The position numbers and the translations under genes are program-made. From Zygnema cylindricum (lineage: Eukaryota > Streptophyta > Zygnematophyceae > Zygnematales > Zygnemataceae), in assembly GCA_037447655.1 (NCBI GenBank), contig JBBHKE010000241.1, positions 33,009 to 97,008 of the forward strand: a DNA stretch of 64,000 bases, written 5' to 3'. Shown piece by piece: positions 32,401 to 41,234 of this stretch. The first letter of the stretch is position 1. Each line of letters opens with the position of its first letter. The notes beneath the pieces are model-generated. The model worked only from the letters and a program-made list of their open reading frames with translations, was not told the origin of the DNA and did not search any database.

Positions 32401-34502
32401 TCGCTATCCGGACTTTGCTCGTCCTCGGTGGCGGGCTCATCCACATCCTTCCATACCCGAATATCCGTGGGATGTTCTTCCTCGGGGGGTAGATTCTCAA
32501 CCGGCGGTTCCTCCCCATCCACAATGCTCTCATCACTACAAGAAGTGGAGGGGACGTAATCTTCATCACTCCATTGACTAACTTTCCGCTTTCCAAGTTT
32601 TATTTCCCTCCTCCTCTCTAACCTTTTCTGTGTCTCACTCCCTCCCCCAACCTCCCGCTCATGAAAAACCGTCTATTTCCTTTTTTTTTATCTTCCTCCT
32701 CTCAACTATTCCCACCGCCTCACTTCCCTCCCCTTCCTCAACCATCGCCCATTTTCCCCTTCCTTCTTCATTTAACGTCTGCTCCCCTCCCGCCTCACCT
32801 ATTTCCTCCCTCCCACTATCATCAGATACCTTATTTTTATTTGACATCCTTGTACTCCTCTCTACTCCTCCACCCGTCTCACTTCCCTCCCCTTCCTCAA
32901 CCATCGCACCTTTTCCCCTTCCTTCCACACCTGGTGCCGTGTCCCCTCCCGCCTCACCAACTTCCTCCTCCCCCCTCCCACCAAAAACCCTAATTTTCTT
33001 CTTTAGTCTTTTACTCCTCCTCGCTACTCCTCCTCCCGCTTTACTACCCTCCCCCTCCTCAACCGTCGCCGCCTTTTCCCATCCTACCTCAGAAAATACC
33101 GCCTCCCCAAACCCCTCCGCAGTCAATGGGTCCCCCCCCCCACCCATCTCGCCTTTTTCTTCCTCCTCCCTTTTATCAAAAACCCTACATTTCCTTCTTA
33201 CCCTCCTATTCCTCTTCCCTACTGCTTCCCCCGCCTCTCCTTCCTTCTCCCCCTCCTCAACCGTCGCCTTTTCTCCCTTTCCCCCCTCATCGTTTACCTC
33301 CTCCACCCTACTCACCTCAACAGATGCCTCCCTTTCGTTCCCTTCCCTTTCTCCTCCTTCCCTTTCTCTTCCTTCCCATCCAATGGCCAACGGGATTGCT
33401 GCCTCCCGTTGCCTTGCCAACTCTTCCGGGGTCGCTGTAATAAGTGGAGGATAGCGACGACGTTGAGCGACCATAGTACGTGGTCGCTTAATTTGCTTGT
33501 TGCCGCCCTTCATAGCGAAGCTTAAAATTAGCGTGTCAAAAATAGGTGAAGAAGACGCGGCTACGAAGTGTGGAGGGTGCAGTAAACAGTACAGTCGTAA
33601 AACCCTACCATTATTACGTAAAAATAAAGTATTTCGTGCGGGGGATACTTTCATTACGAATTGCCATGCACGAAATTACTTCAAACCCTATCCGATGTGT
33701 TTGAAAATTCCAACGATGGGACGACGATAAAACTAATTTAATTCCACGTTTTACTTACCACGCGGATTCAATATTGGACGTCGTCGCGTATGCAACATTT
33801 CGTCGTTAGACATTACAATATTAACCGGACGACATTTCCATTAGAAATTTCTAACGTTAAAGCGACGACGATGCGTCGTCGCTTTTCGATTTCTCCAACA
33901 TTCGCAGAATCTCGGATGTAGTACACTTAAATTTTCGCATACTGGCGACGACACTATGTCGTCGCTTGTACATACTTTCTTACACACATCAAAGCGTAAT
34001 TGGACGACGTTGTATAACAAACCATCATAAATACACGAGATGGTTATGGGGTAGAATATTGCATGTACAAACATGCAATGCGAGGGGGGCATAATCAACA
34101 TATAAATTATTGAATATGTAAAATTAAATTATAAACAGTGGGAAACAGCGTCACACAAAGTAAACAACTGAGGATTGCTACATAAAGGTAGGGATAATAG
34201 ATAAAACACTTACTTGTACGATATCCCCCCGAAAAATGTTGCGGAAACATCTTCACTGTCCTCGGGATGAGCAGCTCTTTTCCATTCGCGTGACAATCGG
34301 CGATCATCCAATTGATTACCCGCAGTCGAGTAACCTTCGTTGACACTTGCTGAACTTTTCGGGTTGACTCCCGGACGTTCCCGTATTTATCACACGGTGG
34401 GTCCAAATTTCCGGTCACAACGCCTTCCACGAGGGGATCCACGTCAGGTGATCCCCTTCCTTCGTTCGGTGGGTCTTGTCCTTGATTTTTAGTACATTCC
34501 AT
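29438..34502 (-). CDS. pogo/Tigger-type DDE transposase (four exons)
   Basis: Exons on the minus strand: 34502-34214, 31248-30769, 30638-30387 and 30144-29438. All introns are GT-AG and phase 1, giving about 575 residues. The start at 34502 is preferred over an in-frame ATG at 34766 because the extra segment is hydrophobic and atypical. Exon 1 plus the start of exon 2 (RTVKMFPQHFSGG, then YQKARRWW) and the rest of exon 2 (KITRRWIQRFFEKHSIVAR) resemble the helix-turn-helix DNA-binding region of CENP-B/jerky-type transposases. The DDE core follows: NMDET (first Asp), FLDNCGGH (second Asp) and FFPPCATHLVQPAD (third Asp), a DD36D spacing. All three acidic residues are present and no stop or frameshift interrupts the exons. 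It should cut and paste its element at TA sites in the nucleus. Intron 1 (2.97 kb) contains same-strand accessory frames. Confidence 0.85.
31337..31600. repeat. GCGACGAC hairpin cluster 2
   Basis: Successive hairpins lie at 31337-31360, 31366-31389, 31395-31419 and 31423-31449. There is a wide-loop pair at 31483-31533 and a lone half site at 31588. All are in transposase intron 1. The half site is AGCGACGACA or GGCGACGACA. Confidence 0.88.
31650..32522 (-). CDS. Transposon accessory frame ORF3 (acidic, coiled-coil end), no own start
   Basis: This is an unrecognised protein of about 290 residues. The same frame stays open upstream to about 32684 but has no ATG before EEDMDSF well inside it. 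That points to a protein joined to the preceding ORF2 by a frameshift or unseen intron. It has an acidic N-terminal half (DDDDVFEVPPSP), a middle part with WLFIDGDDRGSTF, an Arg-rich stretch, and a C-terminal heptad-like helix (TDQLAAHQEQIAMLTRELSQ). The stop lies just after a run of eight A (minus strand). One added A there would open the frame into a GTATGT donor whose phase matches the transposase exon at 31248, so ORF3 may be an alternative transposase N-terminus broken by one base. Function unknown. Confidence 0.5.
   Translation of the reverse strand: MDGEEPPVENLPPEEEHPTDIRVWKDVDEPATEDEQSPDSEGRQQEDEYADDDDVFEVPPSPNRERGVVLGNPGSQAPYRIEDPDWFFPPPTGEEDMDSFVPRVEHFIPVAEWPEHWRYGEPRPLNPRENPRPEILDIPPDVPAHPTWLFIDGDDRGSTFAHIRQFDSADPRHSWIVHDDRGYRVNVPHLLRLYHPWDPRLYAVLKYCRRTPKVVALRAARTSVLHKFRNIRLRRPRLCEIPRVRRPMTPPPPPTEEEWRRTIEALTDQLAAHQEQIAMLTRELSQKKLQ
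32659..33513 (-). CDS. Transposon accessory frame ORF2 (basic/acidic repeat protein)
   Basis: This is an unrecognised protein of 284 residues from the ATG at 33513 (MKGGNKQIKRPRTMVAQRRR). The basic N-terminus is encoded by GCGACGAC-type hairpin DNA. From about residue 75 it consists of roughly four degenerate units of about 50 residues. Each unit has a basic patch (RRSKRLKKKIRVF), an E/G-rich linker (EEEVGEAGGD) and a block ending in VEEGEGSEAGG. The stop at 32659 overlaps the open frame of ORF3 in another register, and both lie within transposase intron 1 on the same strand. The alternating basic/acidic repeats suggest nucleic-acid binding, but that is inference. Long openness in GA-rich DNA lowers confidence that it is translated. 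Confidence 0.45.
   Translation of the reverse strand: MKGGNKQIKRPRTMVAQRRRYPPLITATPEELARQREAAIPLAIGWEGREREGGEREGNEREASVEVSRVEEVNDEGGKGEKATVEEGEKEGEAGEAVGKRNRRVRRKCRVFDKREEEEKGEMGGGGDPLTAEGFGEAVFSEVGWEKAATVEEGEGSKAGGGVARRSKRLKKKIRVFGGRGEEEVGEAGGDTAPGVEGRGKGAMVEEGEGSETGGGVERSTRMSNKNKVSDDSGREEIGEAGGEQTLNEEGRGKWAMVEEGEGSEAVGIVERRKIKKKEIDGFS
33452..33488. repeat. GCGACGAC hairpin at ORF2 start
   Basis: A half site AGCGACGACG is followed by the perfect 8-bp stem AGCGACCA/TGGTCGCT (33466-33488). The DNA doubles as codons for the basic N-terminus of ORF2 on the minus strand. Confidence 0.75.
33859..33968. repeat. GCGACGAC hairpin cluster 3
   Basis: 33859-33885 has a perfect 12-bp stem AAAGCGACGACG with a 3-nt loop. 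33944-33968 is GGCGACGACA-CTA-TGTCGTCGCT. Both lie between ORF2 and transposase exon 1. Confidence 0.9.
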
Positions 34503-34769
34503 GTCCTCTTCAGTTAGTGGTGGTAATAAATCCGTCGTAGCGGTATTTTTTCGCCGCAAAAAATGTGGTAATATGAGAAGTAATCGGCCACATATTGCAA
34601 ATAATAGATTTGCCTTTTTGTCCAAATGATGATACAAAGCAAATAGTAGAAAAGCAAATGTCAAGGTAACGGAAGGATGCGGAAAGACAGTGTCAATATT
34701 GGACCAAACGCCAGGTATATATACCAAATAAAAAACCCGATCGTGGGAAAAAGGGAGGGAAACCATTCT

Positions 34770-35640
34770 CCTTACCTACGTGCGTCAAAGTTTAAATTTT
34801 AATTTTGCAAACTGTCCAAATATTTTAGATGACACAAAGAAGGCGGGAAAGTTTCAAAATTTTCGTCGGTTTTGAGAGGGGGTATGCACGTGGTAAGCGA
34901 CCGACGATTTTCATGAAAGAGCCATGGTAACCGCCTGCTTCTTGACGTACCTACGGATCAACTTTCGAAACCTACGGATCAGCTTTCGAATGGCGACGGG
35001 TATGACAGGCGGTTGGTGTAACGTCATGTTGGAGCCGTAATGTTTGCGTGGATATAAAATTGTCCACGAGTAAATTTGGGCGACCAATCCCGAAACGCTT
35101 GAGACGAGGTGGTTGGTGAAATTGTACAGTTGGGACCAATTTAGAATAGGAGTATACTCTATTACGTCATTACATAAACGCTAATACCGGTCACAAGTTA
35201 GGGAGACAGACGGAAATGCATCCATTTTAGAATTAACACACATTTTAGCATGAATTCACGCTAATTAAACAGACGTCGTGACAGTATTAGAGTAAAGAAC
35301 CCTTATTACCGTACATTGTTGACGTAAACGGAAAAGCGACCAACCGTTGAACCAGCAAGCGTTGCGTAATCGATACACGCGTAGAAATTACACTCCGTAA
35401 AACTTTATCAAAGTTGCATACCTAACGGCGAATACTTGACGCCTAACTGCGGTGAAATATTTTGACATGTACGTTGGAATGATTTACAGTGTCACGTGAC
35501 GGCGTACGATCGGATTTAAATTGTACGGTTACTTTTATTAGTGTAAACATGTTTGCGACCGACATTTGTTTTTTCAAAGATCCAAATTACCATAACCAAA
35601 CAATTAGAATGTATGATTTTTTCCAAAATTTTTAAATTCT
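34770..35640. other. Right arm of the large transposon, no gene seen
   Basis: This is the region upstream of the transposase gene and presumably holds its promoter. A short direct repeat CTACGGATCARCTTTCGAA occurs twice at about 34951 and 34973. No open frame of interest is present. Confidence 0.5.
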
Positions 35641-35723
35641 TAAATAGCGTACACCACGGTAATTTTTTTTATACGCTAAAAAAACTTACACGCTAATAAC
35701 GATTGGCGGTGTACTGTACAGTA

Positions 35724-35919
35724 CCCCGCCAATCGCTATTAGAGTATATAACGCCAATTCGGTGCCCTTTTTTCAAAAAAAAAACCTGAAATACAATTAA
35801 TAACGCTATTTAAGTACGTGGACCATAATTTGCCACGTCTCAGGTACTAAATTAGAATCAATAACGCTAATTGTTTTTTGACGCTATTTAATCCTTGACT
35901 CTAATAGCGATTGGCGGTG
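35724..35919. mobile_element. 196-bp TA-MITE
   Basis: Left terminus CCCCGCCAATCGCTATTAGA and right terminus (inverted) CACCGCCAATCGCTATTAGA, with TA at 35722-35723 and 35920-35921. It lies 12 bp from the end of the 9.4-kb element and shares related termini. Its right half is related to the fragment at 7710-7837. Confidence 0.85.
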
Positions 35920-35921
35920 TA

Positions 35922-35970
35922 CTGTACTGTACTGTACTGTACAGTACAGTTTAGTACAGTACAGTACGCG
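35922..35970. repeat. GTACT/GTACA palindromic microsatellite
   Basis: CTGTACTGTACTGTAC runs into ACAGTACAGTACAG, a self-complementary pentamer array. A similar array sits on the other side of the 9.4-kb element at 26183-26212. Confidence 0.8.
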
Positions 35971-36880
35971 CCTACGCTACATTAAAGTATGTAAATTACA
36001 TTACTGTACTCAAAATTACAATACTGTACGCAATACTGTACCATTTCTGTACGTCTTCTACATTGCAGATTGTACGGCAAATCTTTTGCCACGTATATTA
36101 TGTGTTCATGCTTTAATGTTACCAATGGGCGAAAAGCTACCACTTGGCCCTCCACTGGTGGATGATTGTTCTATCCAACGAAATGGAGAACGGTTAAGAC
36201 TGTCCTCCTGAAACGTACGGTAGAATGTACCCCCCTACAGCTTATCTCAACCGTTGACAGAGTAGAATTTACGTAATCGCACGTCGCGGTCGTAACAATC
36301 TTTTCAGCGTGGACAGACGAACCAAACCGTCTATTTCCAGAGATTCCGTGCTGTATTTTGAGGACATACTTTTCATTTACTGGTCCATGCTGGAAAAATT
36401 GATGCGGAGTGATGCCACGTGGCCAGCCATATCAAAAATCTGTACTTTTCAGTTCCCAATCGTCATTGTCGGAGATGCTGTAGAAAGCGTCCTTCGTCGA
36501 CCACTCGACGTGCTTCAAACATTAGACGCTGTCCTGGTTTGTCTGTAGTCACTAGTCAGGTTTCTGTAGATATGATGTAGCCTCCGTATTTATCTAACTT
36601 CCCGACAAATAATAAACAAATCCCCAGATTTAATTCCGGCGTTTGTTGTTCGCAAATGTACTGATCCGCATATCCGTACGTATCTTTGCAGCATACGTTA
36701 ACTGTCATAACTCACTTTTCAGCCATATTTCTTCCTCCAAGTTTGCTTTTGTCATGGCGTTATTTAATTTCCCCCTTTCGTCTCTTCTTTAACGTTTTCT
36801 TGTTGTATGTACTTCTTTCCTTTTCCGTACAAATCAAGACTCCTACTCTCTAATCGCATTCCTATTCAGACATATTAATC
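35971..36880. other. No gene supported
   Basis: An open frame of 79 residues (36309-36548) lacks recognisable motifs. The rest is non-coding in appearance. Confidence 0.4.
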
Positions 36881-36887
36881 CAAAATG

Positions 36888-37283
36888 AAACCCTAATCCT
36901 TCGTTTAACCTAATTGTACGGCGTAACCCTCATCCTAACTCGTCAAACCTAATGCTACTGCTCACACAAACGTGAAACCTAATCCTGACTTTTTTCAACG
37001 AAACCCTAAACCTGATTCCATCCTTAACCCTAAAACTGTCTAACTCAACCACACTCAACTCCAACCACACCTCTAAACCTAAAACCCTAATATCTACCTT
37101 CTACCTCAATCTATCTACCTAGTCCCTAGACTTACAGCATATTAACCCAATCCCTCGCCCTTTGTTCTTGAGATCTAACCCTAGACCTAATCCCTGAACA
37201 TGAAAAATCACTGACCTCCAAACCCTAAACCCTCATCCTTAAACCCTAACCCTTATCCTGGATCACAGACCTTGAACCCTAAC
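36888..37283 (+). repeat. Degenerate CCCTAA (telomere-like) repeats in a gene leader
   Basis: About twenty AACCCTAA, AAACCTAAT and TAACCCTAAA variants are scattered over 400 bp. They become densest at 37205-37283 (AAACCCTAAACCCTCATCC, then TTAAACCCTAACCC) and end one base before an ATG. This could be a decayed interstitial telomere tract or a multiplied telo-box promoter. Confidence 0.7.
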
Positions 37284-37284
37284 T

Positions 37285-40200
37285 ATGGCGGTTCGAAGCC
37301 GTCCTCCTCTTAGCCCTAAAGGCGTCTCCTCCTGGTACCCTCAAGTGAGACGACGCTGGTTTCTTCTCGCCGTCCTTTTGCTGATGTGGCGCGAAGTACA
37401 ACGAGCCGCTGAAACGCCGACAGGTGGCGATTCTGACGCCGCAGAGACAGTGCCACGTGGCAATGTAGGCGTCAGGAAAAGTCGAATGATGGCTGAGGGA
37501 GAATCTTGGTAAGTTGACTCATCAATTTACATAGCCAAAGGTACAGTTTTATAGTTAACAGGATTTTAGTGTAAAAAGTACAGTTTTTAGTGTGGACTGA
37601 TTTTAATTAGAGAATTATTAGCATTGATACTTAATTTGTATTAGTTACACACTAATTTGTATTAGCTACACACTAAATTATGTTGTTAAAGTTGATGAAT
37701 TATTAGCGTTCACACTCTTTTATAATTAACTGCACTAAGTTAAGTTTTGCCACGTGACTTATTATTGGTCAATTACATAAATAGTGTTATTTACACTAAT
37801 ATTTGATTTTAGGTTAAACATACGCACAGGAAGTAGAGTGATTAAACCTAATAATAGTAATGGGACGTGCAGGCCTTGTATTGGTCATTTCTCCTCGTCC
37901 ACAGTTTTTAAGTTATCTACGTGACAGTTGCGTTGGAAAGCTAATATTTCATCACTTAAACCAATTTAAACCAACTGTTTTCCGCCATTCAAATCAAATT
38001 TTGTCCGTACAACTGTCACTTGGAAGGTAAGATTAATGTTTTTTGGGCTCAGAAAATGAGAGCGGAAATAACGGAGATGAGGGAGGAGGGAAGGAGGGAG
38101 GGAGGGAGGGAGGGAGGGAGGTGAGGTTGAGCAAGGGATCTTGACATTTTTTTTGCATGATACAAAATGAAGTGGAAATGACATTTGTCTATTGCTTCCT
38201 ATAATCAGTGTCGATCAATGTAGCTAGGATGGGAGAATGGCAAGATAGTCAAAAATATGTTGTTTACAAAATTGAAGAAAAAAATTGGCCCATTTGGACT
38301 CTTTGTTGTTCACACATCCTTCTTTTCCTCATCAATGACTTTGGTATACTACTTTGGTACACACTATATCATGCATGGGTTCTAAAACGGGGGACCCAAA
38401 AATGTTGCGATAAATAAGTAATAATTTATTGAAATGTGAATAAAATCAAATAAATAATAGTATATTCGAAGGTGACTCAATGAGAACTACACTGCCCATT
38501 GTCATAAAAATTAACATTCAAGTTTTTTATTTTCATCACACACTTTTCCGATTTTCTACCTTGACATAACGATCGAAGGGTAAGAACGCTACTTTGTGAT
38601 TGCTTTTCTCAGAAGCAAAATCTAACGATCAGTCACAAAGGGAAACACCTTTGACTGCCTTGAAAATGTTCAAATCTAATAATGATGGTCGGTGTACTAG
38701 TAAACGATTATAATGAGAATTAAAGAAGCCTCAGTAATCATTGATACGAACGTAACTCTTACTTAATACCCTACCAAATGAACTATTTGAATGTCAATCG
38801 AAGACACACATTAAAGAAAATCATGTATTGTTTCTTTTATTTTTTGCATATAGTGAAAACTGGAGCACACATGACAATTTTGGGCATTATTTTTAAACCT
38901 AATGTCAATTTTTAGGTTGTTTTGCTCCCCTTTTTTTAATTGGAAGCTAATTTTATCGATCGATATGGAAAACACAGGCAGACATTGGTTTATACACCTT
39001 CCACCACAATTTTTATGAGCCATAAAGATGTCCAACTTTCAACCTTTTGAAACTTACACATAATTTAGTGTGGATGGTTAATGTTTTTGAGAGGAAAGAG
39101 ATGTTGATTGTCAGCAAAGATGCCTTTTTTTTAATTATTTTAAATCAATTAATATGGAGCATTGCAAGTTATTTTCCGGACAAGGATATCAGAATAAGTG
39201 TGAATTGTTATATGTTTCTAACAGTTTTTATCGGCAAGATACAATAAGTGATTGCATTATTGTAAACTATTTGGACTTTGGGAGTTGTGTATTTCAAGAT
39301 TGCTGTGAACAACGAAAAAATGTTTTCACAAAAAAGAATGACATGCTACATTGTCCACCAATATTAGAGTTAAACATTTTTTGGGCACTTGAAAGTAATT
39401 TTTCTCATCACTCATGAACCATGACAGAAAGGTGAAACTTTTATATTTCAATCGCTGCCCTACAAAATAAAATCGAACTGTTGACAAAAACTTAGGATGT
39501 TTGAGTTCAAGAAAAATGTCTAATACTGATAGTGATGAACAGTATACCATTTGTTGAAATGTTATCCTCTCACTCTCTCCCTCTCTTTAACCTAAAAATC
39601 TGTCCATTTCCTTTCTTTCTCACTATCCCTCTCCTCTTCATTTCTCAAAAAATTGTCCATTTTTATCCCTCTTTCCCTCTCCCTTTCCTAAAAATATGTC
39701 CTCTAAAATTCCCTCTCCCTTTCCTAAAAATATGTCCTCTAAAATTCCCTCTCCCTTTCCTAAAAATATGTCCTCTAAAATTCCCTCTCCCTTTCCTAAA
39801 AAACTGTTCCATTCTCTTTCTCTCTCTCCCCCATTGTTGAAATGTTATCCTATTGAGTTATTTCAACTTAGTTTTGGCACGATTCAAACATTTTTCATAG
39901 AATATGTTTGTTGTAACTAATTTTCATTAACCAGAGTGTTCATTTGTAGAGGAATAAGATTTTGTCTATAGAGGACCTTTTGTCCACATACTTCCTGAAA
40001 AACAATTGTGGTGGTCTTCTTGTTTTCACACTAATTCATATGACAGCTTAAAAATTTGGGCTCCCAATTATATTCTAAAAAAAAATTGTAAACAATTGAA
40101 TCATTTTATCTTATTCCAAAGCCACACTTTTTTGGTTGTGCAATTTTTTATGTCCGCGCTTAAAATAATGTGGGGTCAGGCGGAAACAGTAACAATAATT

Positions 40201-40776
40201 GTCGATGGTAGTCCACACTAATTTTGGGGACTATGACATTTTTACCTCGATTGTTTTGCATTTTATTCCAGGGTAAACTTTCCTTATTTTCATTTATTTT
40301 TTTTGTTTTAGCAGCAGAGGAATAGCGACAAGAAAATGCAAAAACTGAGAGGATATTGTAAAAATCAACAATTTCAAGTGGTTCATAGGGAATTTAAGCA
40401 CATAATAGGGGTATTTTAGGTATTTTTCTCAAAAAAAAAAAAAGTGTTTCTTTTGTAAACGTCAGTAAAGACAAAAAATATTTCATCATATCCGAAGCTG
40501 CCAATTCTTTTGGCCTTCTCTTTGTCTTACCAGCCTTTCTAATTTTTAATCCTTCGTTTTGTCATCAGGAAAAAAGACGAAAGTTGGAAAGATGTTTTGT
40601 CCGGATTACGAAATCGAACTGCGTTCAATTTAACGGATCCGATTGTTTTACAATATGCCGATGTTTTGGAGAAAATGATGTCCATTTTCTCGAAAATTGA
40701 CGGAATCGATTCGGGTATGGGGAGCAGTGGAATGGTTAACCAGAAAATGCTTGAAAGTATGGCGATGAAACCGCAG
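37285..40776 (+). CDS. Putative secreted/membrane protein, 5' part, two exons
   Basis: Exon 1 (37285-37508) starts at a well-placed ATG (AACTATGGCG). It encodes 74 residues with a basic stretch followed by a hydrophobic core (RRRWFLLAVLLLMW), like a signal peptide or signal anchor, and ends at GTAAGT in phase 2. Exon 2 (40569-40776) begins after CATCAG in the matching phase. It encodes KKDESWKDVLSGLRNRTAFN and a Met-rich helix ending MKPQ before GTAATC, in phase 0. I recognise no domain. The 3 kb between is intron-like with no other exon found. Downstream exons would fall in or beyond the 10-N gap. It might be a separate gene, or distantly the start of an LRR gene copy upstream of the one at 41235. 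Exon pairing rests on phase only. Confidence 0.4.
37509..40568. other. Intron-like AT-rich DNA
   Basis: A GGGA microsatellite occurs at about 38083-38122. Otherwise this is AT-rich unique DNA with no exon I can recognise apart from the repeat listed at 39680. Confidence 0.45.
39680..39802 (+). repeat. 36-bp tandem repeat, about 3.4 copies
   Basis: The unit CCCTTTCCTAAAAATATGTC plus CTCTAAAATTCCCTCT is repeated almost without change. The 102-residue frame over it is a repeat artefact. Confidence 0.92.
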
Positions 40777-40799
40777 GTAATCATTTCCGATTTAACTCT

Positions 40800-40902
40800 T
40801 ACGCTCTCTCTCTCCCTCCCTCTCTCTCTCTCTCTCCCTCCCTCTCTCTATCTCTCTCTCTCTCCCTCCCTCCCTCCCTCCCTCCCTCCCTCTCCCCCTC
40901 CC
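40800..40902 (+). repeat. CT/CCCT microsatellite at assembly gap
   Basis: CTCT and CCCT runs lead directly into the N block. The simple repeat probably caused the assembly break. Confidence 0.9.
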
Positions 40903-40912
40903 NNNNNNNNNN
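40903..40912. other. Assembly gap (10 N)
   Basis: Ten N bases, likely a placeholder of unknown true length. Gene joins across this point are not supported by continuous sequence. Confidence 0.98.
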
Positions 40913-40933
40913 CACTCTAAGTCTCGCTCTAAT

Positions 40934-40977
40934 GGTGTTTTCCCTCACGTGCGTTCCTATCAGCGAGTGTATAATAT
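40934..40977 (+). pseudogene. Partial copy of LRR-gene exon 2
   Basis: These 44 bases align without gaps to the end of the LRR gene's second exon (41525-41568). They share TTCACGTGCG-like and GCGAGTGTATAATAT blocks and end at the same phase-2 donor position (AT before GTGCGC, against GTGAGC in the gene). It directly follows the N gap, so it may be the visible end of a second LRR gene copy hidden there, or an exon relic. Confidence 0.6.
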
Positions 40978-41234
40978 GTGCGCTGCTTTTAGCAGCGTGC
41001 ACTTCTAAAGAGGTAGCGTAAACTAAAGCCCTTTAAACAAAAACAAGCGCTGCCGGCGGAAGTGGCGGAGGTCTCGGCTGAGACGCCGTGTTGGCATGCC
41101 TGTCTCCTCAATCTCCTCGCTTACTCTAGGTCTAGAGCGTGCACACTTCTGTACCCGACGTCTGGTTCTTTCCCTTTTTCCTACCACTTTCCTCCCCTTT
41201 CGAATGACAGACCCAAGCCGCGGATTACGTCAGC

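Larger units (their letters stand above)
26280..35711 (-). mobile_element. 9.43-kb pogo/Tigger-like DNA transposon
   Basis: The ends read CACCGCCAATCGTTATTAGC at both termini, inverted, with TA at 26278-26279 and 35712-35713. About 70 bp at each end match the ends of the 217-bp MITE at 10759-10975, which fixes the boundaries independently. The element carries a four-exon DDE transposase and accessory frames on the minus strand, four clusters of GCGACGAC hairpins, and about 2.4 kb of non-coding left arm. For a pogo/Tc1-type element (usually 1-3 kb) it is very large. Exons appear intact, so it may be autonomous. Confidence 0.88.

Noticed and set aside
28676-33968. CRISPR-like array from the regularly recurring GCGACGAC units
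   Set aside because: Units are inverted hairpins with irregular spacing in eukaryotic transposon DNA; no direct repeats with uniform spacers.
36888-37283. True telomere end
   Set aside because: The CCCTAA units are degenerate, interspersed with unique bases, and run into a coding start, so they are interstitial or promoter-like.
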